DNA of 64,000 nucleotides from positions 11,558,518 through 11,622,517 of the forward strand of contig NC_065563.1 in assembly GCF_022605725.1 (NCBI RefSeq), given 5' to 3'. Shown piece by piece: positions 10,787 through 25,700 of this stretch. Both the position numbers and the translations under genes were made by a program. The notes beneath the pieces were generated by a model. That model saw only the letters and a program-made list of their open reading frames with translations, did no database searches and was not told the DNA's origin. This DNA comes from Anthonomus grandis grandis. Its lineage: Eukaryota > Arthropoda > Insecta > Coleoptera > Curculionidae. The stretch's first letter is position 1, and each line of letters begins with the position of its first letter.

Positions 10787-13700
10787 GTAAACCCTTATAA
10801 TATGTTACCCATAATCAAATTAATTTATGTTTTTTTTTAGAACTATTGGTTTTTCTTGCTATTTAGAGCGATGGTGGGGATCGGGGAGGCCTCCTATTCA
10901 ACCATAGCTCCGACTATCTTAAGTGATTTCTTTGTGGGGGATATTCGGTCCAAGATGTTGGCCTTGTTCTATTTTGCCATTCCAGTTGGCAGGTATGTAG
11001 TTGGCTTAAAGTTAAATCCGCTATACTTAAACGGCCCATTATATAGATAAATATCCGAAATAGTTACACTTCAAACGGTGACATGTAAATCCCCGAAGGA
11101 TCAAATGCTTAAGGCAAACAAGAGTGTTTACGCTAGAAAAACAGGAAATCTGTTAAAACGCCCGCGTAACTAAAAAGAGTTTAAGTGATTTAAGACCCAA
11201 AGCCCCAAGTTCGGCAAGTTGGAAATGAAAGGAAGGAGGAAGCGATGTTTTCATTGATTTAGTGCTAAAAGGTCGAGGAGATGCTTGTGGGCGGAGGATT
11301 TTTTCAAATTTATTTGGTATGAAAGTTGTTGTTTTGAGAGAACCGTTGACGGTACTGTTAACTGATTGTACCATTGAATTTTAATAAAACGGCTAGTGGT
11401 ATCAAACATTTATTTAATCAATACCCGGGATTAACCTCATTACAAAAAATGATTTCTGAAAAACAAGTAAAAGCTAGACTGCCTAACCACAAATTACTAA
11501 TTAACAATAATTATCAGACTTAATCTTATAATTAAACCGTTTTACTAGTAGTAATAATATACTCTCAAAATCTGAACAACTAACGATGCAAAATTACCTA
11601 AGAAGAAACAAAACATTTTATTTTCAATGACAATGATCAAATGTTATTGATAATAATCCTCCTGTCATTGACAATGATCCGGTTTAACAGAAAGTGACAC
11701 TAAGTTTTTTAATTTAAATGGGACAATTGGTATATCTAAAAGAGTGTGCGTCACGTCAAATGCTCGCGCGAGTCCAGTTTCTTATACGTCTTGCTATTAA
11801 AAAAAAAACGGAAAAGTTGGTGATAGAATCGAGAATATTTTGGTGAAGCCCTGGAAGTGTTTGTGGCTCTGGTAATGCAGAACAAGTAACAACTGATAAT
11901 ATATGCCGATTTTTATTAGCGAACGGCTTGCCGGTTTTTCATAACCTACAACAATAACATAAAACAAACCAGTGTCATTCATCAAGAGTGCATCTAACCA
12001 CATAATTTTTAATTTTTATTTTTCTCTGTGCATTAAACCTTAAGGAGTGTTGGACTGCAATATCGACGCAGTTTTTCCTCCCATGATCAAGTGGCGTTTT
12101 CCACTTGCCTTAGTGGTGATATCGCAATGTCTGGCTCTTGCACTAAGTGTAAGGCTGCAGTTACTTGCAGAGAACCTAAAAGAAATGGGGAGGTTTTTGG
12201 TTACCCTTGCGACCATTGTAGAAGCATGGTCTGTCAAAGCTGAAGTGATTTAAGTGCTACTGAAAACAGGGCAGTGGTGTTAAGTAAGAGATCTATGCCC
12301 TTCTACTGTAAAGAGTGCTTGGCATTCGGTTTTCACGAATTGTTCCAGTTGCAGAATAACCACGAAATTGCAAATATGAGTAAAGCGCTGGGTTTGAAAA
12401 CAAATTATCCATATAAAGTTCATATCGCAAATCCTTTTTTTCTGGCGGCAATTCATCTAACATTACTACCAAAGGGCTTGCAGCGTTGTCCGCATTAGAT
12501 TTGGGACTTTTACCTTGATAAACATCAAAATTCACCAAATAGCCATCTGTAGTATTTAGGCTCCAAATTTTATACCGAAATCTAATGGGTTTTCCACGAA
12601 TAAATTGCTTGCAGCTATGTCGCCCGAAATATCGAACCATACTCTCATCATAAGCCAAATTTTGTTCCGGAACGAAATTTTTCAAACAGTTTTTTTTTAA
12701 CATTTCTATGACAGGCCGAATCTTGTAAAACTTATAATTTTTGTCTAGTTTTGTATTATCAGAGCAATGAAGAAACCGAGTGATCTGTAAAAATCGATCA
12801 CGGCGCATTGCTTGAGATACAGCTATTTATTGCCTTTTAGATGGCAAATTATTTTAGCCGCTCACAAATAATATTGCTATGAAGCAACGAATTTCATCTG
12901 GTGTAATATTAGGGTATGGACAGTTTAAAAATAATGCATACCTGCGAGTTTCCGCCACCAAATGTTTTATAAATTCATCATCTATAAACTCTTCGAAAAT
13001 TTGAATTACGGACATTTGCTCAAATCTGGAATAATCTGGTGGCGGAAAATATTTTGGCGGTACAACTGCATAGTTTGCTCCTTTTTCCCACTGAGATATA
13101 AATGATTTAGACTGGTTTCGCCTATCTTTTAGCCAAGTTGTGTATTCCTGCACAAGAACCAGAGTAGGCACAGTATTTGTTTCCTGATCTGCTATATTTG
13201 CATTACATTCAACCTCATATTGGGTACCCAATGTCTCGTTATTGTATAATCTTATTTCGGCCGGGGCTCGCAACTGTCGAGCTGTCAAATAATTGTCAAC
13301 TAGCCTACGAAAAAAAATGATCAAAAAATAACAAATTACGATATAAAGTTGGCTTATTGCCCGCCATCGGCCTCGTCTGCTGAGTCCTCATCTGTGTCTA
13401 CATTGGGTTCTGGTGGCTCAATGTAAATATCGCCGTCAAAATCATCGTTATACACCATATCAAGCGCTTCCGCAAGTGAAAAGCCATATCTGTAATTATT
13501 TGAAATCACTTAGTGCAAACGCCTTATGTTGCCATATGGTAACATACAAGTTTACGCCCTTGTAACTCACTAACTTATCAATAGATTTTATTCCAAATTT
13601 GGCCAACGATAAGCCATTCTGAGCATCACAGTGTAACAAAATATCCCCCACTATTACACAAAAAAAATAAATTATACTCACTCGAGTTGTATATCCATAT

Positions 13701-16700
13701 TTTTACGATGTTTCAATAACTATCAAATTTAACCGCACTAAACACACACAGTTCGGCGTTTTTACGGAAACTAAGCGAACGCGTGGTTTTTGCACACTGT
13801 GATTGGTGATATGACACGCTCGCAACAAATTTACTAGGCGTTAATGGGTTAAAATTCAATTGTTCATCAAAAAAGATACAGTGTACCTAAGATTAACATT
13901 ATCAATAGTATCCAAGGAAATTACCTGTTAAAAAACCTCTAAACAGTTTTTCCTCATTTTCTCGAAAACCAGTGGGAATACGAAAACTTTTCTTTTAGCA
14001 TTGGATTCCTAGTCGAAAATAGAACAAATCTTAAAGAATAACACTTAGTCAACATATAAAAAATAAAGAAGTTATGAGAGATGATTTTTGAAAAATTTGA
14101 CGATTTTTAAGTCAAAATTGAAAAAATCTAGTTTCTTTTGTAGAAGCTAATGTAACTGCATTTCCCCACATTCAAAGCCAAACTATTACCAACAAACCAT
14201 TCAGACAATCTATTCAGGTCATCTTGTAAGAGAACCATGTCTTGTTCTGAACTGATCACCCTATAAAACGTTAACCTCTTCCACTCCATCGTATCCACGT
14301 ATGGATATTTTTAGATGTGGCAAAATTTACCACGATATCCACATAATATGGATATTCATATAGGGGACATTAACGCACTGTGTAAAAGTGGTGTAGGCCC
14401 CTGTAGTTTATTTTTCATCGCGGTAGGACATGTATATCCATATGGGGATATGTTTAGTCTTTTTTCTTGCAATTCCTAGAATAATGTAAATGTTTCAAGG
14501 TCAACTTTCACTCTGGTGGGAATCTACCGCACAGGCAAGAGTACTTTTGGGGTTCGCAAAGAGCGCATCACGTATTTTTCATGCTATTACGTACGCATAA
14601 TTTTCGTTTTATACTCGTTATTAGTCAAAATGGATTCAGACTACGAGAATGAAAGTGATGAGAGCTATGAACTGTCTACTGACTTCAAGAGCTACTCGGA
14701 AACCGACTACTCATCAGAGGATGAAGAAGAAATTATTGACGGTGTTCAGATGAGCGGCTGGACGACTGTAACGGATCCATTTGAGGATAAGCTGCCAAGT
14801 AATATACCCGAATTTCGCTTTGACTATGACTTTCACCCAGCAATTGACTTTCAAGAGTGCATGGACAGCTTCCAAATTGTTTTGAATCGTTTGTAAGTAG
14901 AAGTATTGTAAAGAAGCTATGCGAGTGGACCGATCAAAGAGCCAATATATATTTTAATAATAATCCACATATATGAAAGTTTTTGGTTTAAATTATAAAA
15001 CAGTCGAAACAGAAGAAATGTATGTATTTATAGCGCTGTATTTTCTTACTGGATTGACCAAGTGTGTGCAAATTTCAGATTATTGGAGTAAAGATGATAT
15101 ATGCACTGGTCCTTCAGTGTTTCATAAATCTGTTATGAGCCGAAATAGCTTTTTAACAATTCTTAAATTCCTTAGATTTTCACCCCCAGAACTTGCCAAA
15201 GCTAATGCACCGCTTAGCAGATTAGGCTAACTGAAAACTGTGAAAACTTAGTAGACCCAGGTCCGGTTTTCGCAATAGATGAGCAACTTATGTTATATAA
15301 GGGCCGACTCCATTTTCGCCAATATATAAAATCCAAAAGAAGTCGATTTGGAATCAAAATATTTTCGTTATGTCCCAGTAAACCTGAACTTCGAGGATAT
15401 ACATGGAATTTTTTGTATATATATTGGTAAAGATATATATGACATATAGCACATTCCAGAAACAGAGAACCTTTCATTTTCCGAAGAAATAGTGGTTTAC
15501 CTTTGTCAAAACCTCTTGAACAGTAATCGTGAAGTGATTGTCAATAATTGGTACACATCAGTTCGCCTTTGTGAGTTATATTGACAAAAAACACTTTTCT
15601 TACCGGCACAATTCGATCGAATAGGGGTGTTCCAAAAGAATTGACATTGGTTCCTTTAGAGAGGCAACAATCATGTTTTGTTCGCAAGGATATGCTTCTT
15701 CTAGTTCGCTACAAGGACAAGGAAGACGTTTATCTACTTACTGCAGGATTTTGTGAAAAAGAACGATATGTTGTGGGAGGAAATGTTATCTATTACAACA
15801 AACCGAAACATATTGAATTTTATAATCAGAATATGGGATCAGTTGACGCGGTAGACCAAGATATTGAACCATACAGTCCTTTGCGGAAATCCTACACATG
15901 GTTTACCAAAATAGGTTTGCACCTTCTACATCTAATGTTATTGAACTCTAGAGTATTTTACAGCCAAGCACATCAAAACAAAGTTTCAATGTATAAATAT
16001 ACAAAACTTTGCTGCCGGGTTATACTTTTGAAATATAGCAAAGGTTATAAAGAAATGGATAATAAAAAAAAATCAACCTACCACTTCATCTAAGAAACCG
16101 TTGCATGCCATGGCTGATTTTCCAAGAGAAGTTGGGTAGAAGAGAGCTCTACGAAAAGTTTGCGTAATTTGTAAAAGACGTGGAGTGCGGAAACTAACGA
16201 GAAAATGTTGCATTGCTTGCCCGGACAAACCTGGACTTTGCTCATCAGAACATTTTGAAAGTTTTCATAAATAAAAAAATAACGTTCTTTTTTTGCTTTG
16301 TACTAAATGTAATATTAAATAAATTTTGTACTTTCAACATTTGCCATGACTTTATAAATAAAACAAAAGATATCGTCAAATTTTATTAGTATCCCAATGT
16401 GGATATTTTGGTATAGAAACGAGATCCAAGTGTGGATATACTGGTACATCCATATATCCTTATGTGGATATTCTGGTAGACGCCACAAATTGTTATAGAA
16501 ATTTAAATTGTTTTAAACAAATTTTCTGGCATTCTTAGATAAATTACTCTTCTATTCTACATCGAAACTTTAATAAAATTTATTTTTTAATAATTTTTTT
16601 CCTGGTGTTTAATAACTACCTACTTTGAAAAATGGCCTAGAGCGGAAGGGGTTAAATCTTCGGCAAACAACAAAAAATTGCTATTTTCAAGGCAAACCAA

Positions 16701-19700
16701 AATATCATTAATGAAAATATTGAACAACAGGGGAGAACAATGAACCTCAGAGCATCACCAATTTTTACCTACTGAAATCTGTCAGAAAGAAAACTCGTAA
16801 ATCAGGCCAGCAAACAATCTGAAAAGCCAAAAAGTCTCAATTTTTCTAGTAATAAGCTATGGTTGACACTGTCAAATGCCTTGGAAAAGTCTCCACTTGT
16901 TCGCCCCTCTCCAAAGCATTCAACAGAGCACCTTGATACAACAACAACAACAAGTTTGTTTGCCACGAATGAAGCCATGCTGTTCACTTAACCGAAGGTC
17001 TTTGCAATAAAAATTAATTTGGTCATAAATAAGACTGTCCAGAAGCTTTGGAATGGCAGACTGTAAGCACACACTTCTGTAATTGATCATTTCATTAGCA
17101 GCACCACATTTAAATATAGGCCTACAATATAATGACCTACTGAATAAAATAAAGAGGGGATAATAGAGGGCACATACAGGGAGAACAAACTCTATAATGT
17201 TCTCCCTGCTGCCTACCAAGCAATATAAATTTACTGATGATGATTTCTCAGATATGTAATTGTAATATAAAACTTTTAAGGCTTTAAATCCTTTGATTAT
17301 TAATAGTATGAAGAAGTGTAAAGATTTTCGAAGAAAAATACATTTAACTTTAAACTGTTACAACTGTTTTATTACAACTTAATTGTTAATTCATTCCCTT
17401 GTTTTTTATATCACCATTTAAGTCATTAAAGTATTTAGCCATTTTCTTTAATCCCATATTTATCACGCTACTCGTCCAAAACCACCCAGAAAAAAACCTT
17501 CAAATCACCGTAAATTTCGCCACGACAAAACCACTAAACTTTTCGACTTTTTCAGCGGCTTGGGGTACATAGTGGGAGCGGAAACCGCCAAACTATTGGG
17601 CAACTGGCAGTGGGCCCTTCGGGTAACCCCCGTTCTGGGCGTGGGGGCCGTGCTGGTCATCGTGCTCTTCCTCAGGGAGCCCGAGAGGGGCGCCAGCGAG
17701 GGCGGCGGACACATGGAGGCCACCTCCTGGATGGAGGACGTCAAAGAAATCGTCAAATGGTCAGTAACCTTCTCTCTATAAACACTTGTTAAGTGTTTAT
17801 TATTAAATCGATATTTTTGTTGTGTAATTCAAACCTTCCTCTTCAGAAAAATTCAAGTTTCAACAACTTTCAAACAACAATTTAAAAATTATGAAATCCA
17901 TATCTTGGCAATAAAATGAGACCAATAATTGTCTCCACTATAGGATCTCCAACTTACAACATTTCAAAGTTTTTAGTAGAGCAGTTTGAGACATTAAAAT
18001 TACCTTATGGATGTTTTTCAGTCAAAAACAGCCAACAGTTTGTTTCAAAAGTCAATAATTTAATTCTAAGTGAAAACGAAATTTCGTGTTTCTTTCGATG
18101 TATCTTCATTGTTCCCAAGCATTCCCATACCAGAAACTTTGGAATATCCGATTGAACTCCTGGAAAGTAATGGTTTCGATAATATCCAAGAAATAATTAA
18201 ATTAACAAAACTTTGTATGTCACAAAAATTTTTCAATATAACAACTCATACTTAACAACTGGAAGGTACAGCCATGGGTAATTGCCTCTCTCCCCTCCTA
18301 GCAGAGCTCTTTATGAACCGTTTTGCGTTAAATGCAAAAAATACATTCCATTACTTCCCACGAGTTTGGTTAAGATATGTTGATGATGTGTTCGCTGTGT
18401 TCGACAAAAGCAAATGCAATATTGATAATTTTGTAGAACAACTCATAAAACTGTTTTCCATCTATTAAATTAACCTTCGAACAAGAAACAAATAACCAAC
18501 TTCCATTCTTAGATACTCTTGTAAAAGAGTTTTAACATCGTTAGCGAAATTTCTCATATATTTCTTTCGTAATTTTTTTAGTAAAAGTTTCGTTTTATCC
18601 ACCGCGGGATTCACTTGCGTGGCCTTCGTAGCGGGTGCGTTGGCCTGGTGGGGCCCCAAGTACATAGAAAAAGGGGCGATCATCCAAGGACGTGCCGATC
18701 AAGTGGATGGGTAAGAAAGAGAGAGAGAGAGAGGAAAATCTCCAAGGAATGTTCTAACTGACTAATTTCCAGGGTGTCCTTCCGTTTTGGTATAGTGGGG
18801 ATGCTCTCGGGGCTCATCGGGGTGCCGCTGGGCTCCATGGTGGCCCAAAGGCTGCGACATCGTTTCAGAAGAATCGACGCCTACATATGCGGCATCGGTT
18901 TGCTGATCTCTTGTCCTTTTATCTTCGTGGCCATTCTGGTGGCCAATTACTCGACCACTTTGTGCTTTACGATGTGTTTCTTCGGCGAGCTTTTCTTCAA
19001 CTTGACTTGGTCGATTGTAGCGGATATTTTACTGGTGAGTGTGGATGGTTCAGTAAGGAAAGGTTTTGTGTAAATCAAAAGTGGTTTTTAGTACGTTATT
19101 ATGCCGCTAAGGAGATCCACAGCTGAAGGTTTCCAGTTGCTTATATCGCACGCCCTGGGGGATGCCGGCAGCCCTTACCTTATTGGAGTGGTAAGTTTTT
19201 TTTTTATGAGGGAGGTTGTAATCCGTGAGCAGAATAATATTACTAATTGTGTGAATTTTGGGAAAACGGTTGGTGGTACTGAAAATTTGAATTGACTATT
19301 GAACTTTTGAGGAGAAAGTACCTGAAAATGATGGGTTTATGGTGAAAAAAAATAATTTGAATATTAGTTAATATGTATGAGTAGGAACTTTTTGCTCTAC
19401 CTCGTATAGTTAAGGCGCTATCTTAGCCTATATGGCACACCCTCTATTTAGGAGTCGAATGGTAAAATGCTATTTAATATTGTGGCGACGTTGTATCCAA
19501 CTAGAGTACAGCGTTGTAACCAACTAGATTTCGAATTGACCAGTAACAATCGAGGAAAACTTGCGTACAATATTAGGTTTTGGAAATACGCACCCCGTTA
19601 CTCGCTCCTACCCTTACACCCTACTAACAATTATATATTTTATGACAGCTCTCCGAAGCTTTTCGCATAATGCTGGAAGGAAAAACTTCCACCACCACCA

Positions 19701-22700
19701 CCACCACGCCGCTGTCAAATTTGACAGTTACGAGTACGACATTGGCGACACCCACGCAGGCGGACTACAACGAGTTCAAGGCGCTCCAGTACGCCCTCTT
19801 CACCACCTGCTTCATCGAGGTGATCGGGGCGTTGTTCTTCTTATTGAACGCGTTGTACATCGTCGAGGATAAGGAGAAGGTGGACCGGGCGATACACGGT
19901 AAGAAGCAGTAAATTAGTTTTTTTTTTAAGCAGAATTTTCTGTGATAAAATTGTGGTTAGGAGTGAATCGGATTGGATTTCAGGACGTTCGAAAGAGGAT
20001 TCGTGCCTGTTAAGTTCGCGGCATTTTTTAAGGGCTACTACGTACTCTTCTGTGTAAAGTGTAAAGGGAAATATAAAAACGTTTTCTTGTTCGTTAAGTT
20101 TTCTTTTGTGAATGAATGTTGAATGTATTGGGAAGAGCGTTTTAAGATATCGGTGGTTTTAAATTACAGGTTTAGTTTTTTGGGGAAGCCCTTGATGGTA
20201 CTAAAAAGCCAGTTTGCCAAAAAATTAGCTGAAAATGAATACCAACCGATTGATTGATTTTTACCTATTTGGCGCCTTCTTTTGAATTTTAATTATTGTG
20301 TTTGTCAGTATTTAATGGGCAATTTTGGTTTTACAATGAATTTGGATAAAAATTAACGTCCCGAAAGTAATGGGACATAGAACAACAGTAGATTCCTTAC
20401 GTCAAAATAATGTGATTGAGGTCAACTCGCCTTATTCTATTAATAGTAACTGGAATACAAGGTTGTCAAAGTATTATTCGATTTATCGTTTTTTTTTCTC
20501 TCATAAGTCCTGAACCAAATGACATACTGACATGAAATTTGGAACATATGAGTCTTTTAAAAAGAAAAACAAAATTTCGTATACAGTTTTCGGTAGAGGG
20601 CGCTCGTTGCATTAAATCCCCTCACTTTTTTGCAGCTTCGTATGTTGCTTTGAAAAGTAACAAAAAAATTTCCTTTTGTTAATATTACCTAAAAAATGTA
20701 TACCTTATTAAAGTCGCTAGGAGAAACCGTTTTCGAAATAATCGCACTTTTAGGTTTTCATAATATGTGAATGACTTAAATTTAACTAATTTTTAGCAAT
20801 GCAATCCTAAATAAAATAAAATTAATACCTAAGAGACTTTTTTGTTGATTATTATATCATATTTATTTATTTTTTTTATATTTTAAACAAATATGTATAC
20901 CAAAAACAATAATAAACAAAGGAACATACAAATAACGCTATCATAATAACTATTCAAAACACCCTTCATTAGCTTCAATGCATTTTGAAATACGTTGACT
21001 GCCGTGTTTTAAAAAGAAGATAATCATTATTTTTTAACATATTTACAATTTTTACGTTTAGATTATTTATAGGACTATCATAAGCAATTCATTTCAAATA
21101 TCCCCAAATACAGAAGTCCATGGGGTTTAAGTTTGAACTACTACTATACATGTTCTTCCTAACAAGAAAAAAAAGGCAGAATAAAACAGGCCTTTATGGC
21201 CGAAATGATCCAGTTTCTCCTAGTCCGCTATAATTTCTTTGGAATAATTTATGGTTTGGTTGTTGTCTATGTGGAATTATTTCCATCTCCAAATTGGTAA
21301 ACAAATTATGCCTAGGCATTACTTAAAATGATTAAACTTATAGTCTAAAAGCCAGCGACACTCGACACTACGTCATCGGGAATTGTGTTATGAATAATAA
21401 CAGTGCATAGATTGGACACGGGCGAGTATGGAACACCCTTGTCGACCGGGCAAATCCTGTACCAATTAGTGTAATTAATTAATGAAAAATACGAAAATCT
21501 TTATTCGTAACGTATTTAGGAGTGAAATAAATAAGTACCGTCAAATGGGGTTAAGTGAATCAAAATAAGTGGTTTTTTTCGTTTTTCTGCCAAAGTATTA
21601 AATTAAAAAATATGTAAAAAATATTGTAGATTCTGGTAAACGTCTTAAAAGATTTTGTTAAAACTTGTAAGCATTTAAGCATGGGAAGTCCTCCATTTTT
21701 TTTGATAAAGTCTGATTCACTTTACCCTCCGGTTTGGGGTAAAGTGAATCATGTATTAGAAGTGCTGTAAAATTCACTTTAAACATAATATGGGTAAAAT
21801 GAATCAACAAAAAATAAAAAAAGAAGATTTAAACGGAAAAAAACACTTAAAAAAAAACAAATTCTTTATTCTAAAGGTAACAAAAGTAAGATTAAGTAAC
21901 AAAGTCTTATTCTATAACACATTCTATCACAGAATATTAAGGCTTTATAAAAACAACAAACTTAGGAACTTTTCTTTAAACAAAAATGGCACTCTTGGTA
22001 AAAAAACTTAAGTCTACATACAAAACATAGGAAAATTAACAAAAAAGAAATTACTCCAACTTTTTAAATTCGTCGTTGTCTAAGTTAAAAACAAATTTAC
22101 CCCTCTTGAAAGACATTCTTTTGACGCAGTTTTCTAATAATTTGGTCTTGGCTTATTAGGCAAAGGTCCTGTATTTCTGGATAAACAAAATACCCCTTTT
22201 CCGAGTTTCCCTTTTTTCTCATGGCATTTATAGTAAATTCTTTTTTCTTTGAACAATTCTCGATTTTGCCAACAAACAATCGATCTCGTTTCTCGGTTGA
22301 AAACTTTGCAATAATAAACTCCCCAATCCTTGGCTCCATGGATAAGTCTGTGTCGATCATGTAAGTATCATCATTCGATGTCGACGGATTTGGATCAAAC
22401 TCGTCAAAGTTTTCAACAATATTTTCGAAATCACTTAGGGAAAATTCTTTATCTAACTCTCGATCTAACTCATCATCCGATATTTCCAGGGCTCTTCTTT
22501 CGTTTTTTTTCATGTTTTTTTAGATGATTTTTTTGTGGGTGTTTTATCTATTATCGTTGATAATAAACTTTGACTTGACACACTTTTGCCAGCCTCGATA
22601 ATAATTTTTTTTCCTCTCTTTGTTGATTGATTCGGGGTAGTTTTTAAATTTTTTAGGTGACTGATTATTGTGTTATTCCAGGCCTGATCATTATTCTCAC

Positions 22701-25700
22701 CATTTTCATCGATGTGTAAATTTCGTCGAATTTTATTTAAAACTTTGTTGGGATCGAGCGGAAAAATTCCACATGCCTTAAAACCAGCAATGGAATTTTC
22801 TTTCGACTTTATGCCAACCTTTTCCACACTCTGTCTCAGCAGCCTTGGAAACTCCGTTTTAGGAATGACTCCACGGTGTTTTAGTTTCCATTGTTCCAAG
22901 GTGGATCTCCATGCAGCTTTTAAAGGCCTAAAATACGCGACATCGAGCGGTTGAAGCAAATGAGTTGAATTGGGAGGGAGTAAGACAAAATCAATTTCAT
23001 TATTCTCACATTGCTGTACGACATTAGTGGTAATGTGGCAATTTAAGTTATCGCCTATTAAAACTTTACGCTCAGCAAGCTTTCGAAAATAAGGCATGAC
23101 AATTGTCTTAAACCAGTCCTCAAATATATCAAAGTCAAACCATCCACTCATGCTTCTGTTATATCTTGCTCCTTCAATTCCTCCCTCTGTCCAACCATCA
23201 TAGGAATGTTTTGCCTTGTATACCGTATATGGAGGCAGTAATGTTCCATCAGCGGCTATTGCAAACATCACAGTTGTGCTGGTCTTTGAGGAGTCTATTA
23301 ACCTATGGGCATGCCTTGCACCTCTTTTTGTAATTACTTTAGCCGACCCGAAATCATCCACAAAATTGGTCTCGTCGTAATTGATAATATTTTGAGCAGG
23401 GACGTCTTTCAACGTGACCTGCAAGAATAACCTCGCGGGTTAATGCACCTCTAACGCGTTTTGTATTTTCAGCCAACTTAACGGTAAGGTCTTTATTTCT
23501 GCTTATAAAACTTTTGAACCAGTCCATCCCTGGCATATTTTCTTTAAATCTGGAATCCCTTACTCCTAGTCTATTTAGATATTGTTGCACAATTGCTCTA
23601 ACATCTGTACTTTTTAATGGGAATCCCCAGTCGGCGCAAATTTTGATTGTCTCCTTTAGTCTTAGCTCTTGCTCACCACTTAGTACAGGCTGTCGACCAT
23701 ATTTTAAAGAATGTTTGCCATGATATCTTCTTTGAATGGTACTGAAAGGTACACCAAATCTTTCAGATGCTTGTCTCATGGACATATCACCTCGTCTATT
23801 CGCTGCCACTGCTCGACGAACATATTCTTGATCGTAGTTACATTTTCCCTGCGGCCCCAATTTTTTTTTGTAAATTCTCGGCATGCTAAAAAGACCAAAA
23901 CTAATAAAAAAATATTTCTTATATAAAAAATTATTTTAAAAAAAAGTTCTAAAAAATTTAATCATAAATTTACAGCGACACTTAAATGATTCATTTTACC
24001 CATTAAAGTTACCATATTAGAAAAAAAAATGCTAAAATTCAACAAAAAAAAATTTACCAAAAATTAAGCACAAATTTGTTTATTAATGTCTAATAAACAC
24101 ATTAATTACATTCAAGTAAATAAATATTAATATTGATCACTTCCGCAACCAATCGTTTTCAAAGTTTTGTAAAATACAAAAAAATCGTTTAACCGGAACA
24201 TGTCGTTATGGTACTCAAGTGTATTTTTTTGAGCAGCGAAACACACCCTACCACATACAAAGACATACTAACGAGGTCATCTCGATGCAATAATGTCACT
24301 ATATGGGGCAGGTCTGCGACGGGATCGACTTTTTTGCGGAAATACCCGATTAATTCATTTTACCCACTATGATTCACTTAACCCCGTTTGACGGTACATG
24401 ACATTGAAGGGGACAGGTGGTACTTTAAGAATATATATGTGAAATATATATAAAATAAATATATGCACAAACGTTTTGTCCAGTGCCATCGTAAAGAGCT
24501 TAGTGGATATGGTATCTCCTTGGCGGACCCCCTTTTTTATCTTGATCTTATTTGTTGATGCTTCTTCGTTGATGGTCACTTGTAGTGTTGCGTTGTCGTA
24601 GATGTGTTTTATAAGTTTGAAGTATCTTGTGTCAATTTTTGCCTCGTCCATTGCGTTCAGGACCGCCAGGTCTCGACAGAATCGAACGCCGTCTCGTAAT
24701 CGACGAACGCCATGTGCAGAGTTATGTTATACTCGGAGCATTTCTCTATTAGAGTACGGACGGTTTGTAGATCTATTGATAGAATCCTGCTTGCTCGACT
24801 GGTTGATAGAAGTCAAGTTTATTTGTCAGCCAGTTGGTTAAAACTTTTGTGAGAAGCTTGTACAAGTGTAAAAGAATGTGATCGGTCGATAGTTTGCAAT
24901 ATTGGTGTTGTCCCCTTTTTTTGAAGATTAAAACAACCTCGGCATTTTGCCAAGATTCCGGTATTTTCTCTTCGCTAATACATTTGTTTAAAAGGAGACA
25001 AAGGGCATGCTCAAGCGCTGCTCCTCCCATTTTTAGCATCTCAGCGGTAACGCGGTCTTCTCCAGGTGCTTTCCTATTTTTCATTTGTTTCAGGGCCTTT
25101 CTTAGTTCGCTTCTGTTTACTTCTAGTATATCTTCGGATCCAACGTTCCGAATTTCTTGCCAGGCGATGTTTGGTTTTGGGCAGGGTTGATGTATACAAG
25201 TCCTTGTAGAAGTCTTGAATGACATTTATTACACCTTGTCTATCTGTAACCGTTTCCCCATTTTTATTTTAAAAATTGTTTTCCTTCCTCCAGACATGTT
25301 TGACCTGAGTACTTTCATGTTTGAGTTTTTTTCAATAGCTCTTTCTATTCGCTGATTATTATGAGATCTTAGGTCTTTTCGACATTCTTTGTTTATTGTT
25401 TTACATATCTCCCTGTATTTTTTTGAGTCTCTGGCAGTTCTTTTCCTTTGGTCTATTAGCTTCAGTGTGTTTGGGCTTAGTTTGGATGGTTTTTTTACTT
25501 TGTATTTACAGCAAATTTTCTTTGTTGTTGATAGCTCGTCCAGTTCCATTTTCATCAGGTAATTTAAGTTGTGCAGTTTGGCTTCTAGAATAGTTTGGTT
25601 TTCGTCTACCTTTGACATCAATGTTTCAGTGGTTGGATAGTTTCCTTTTTGAACCATCTTTTTCCTTTCAGCTTTAGTGTTGATTAGCAATCCTGTTCGG

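Noticed and set aside
12274..12498. Single + open frame spanning the PHD fragment and beyond
   Set aside because: The right half is antisense of the piggyBac transposase; only the part up to about 12322 is real plus-strand coding.
19561..19872. Open frame with a His run (HHHHHH) as a metal-binding protein
   Set aside because: It is the wrong frame of the spin exon; the correct frame reads the same CACCAC run as Thr codons.
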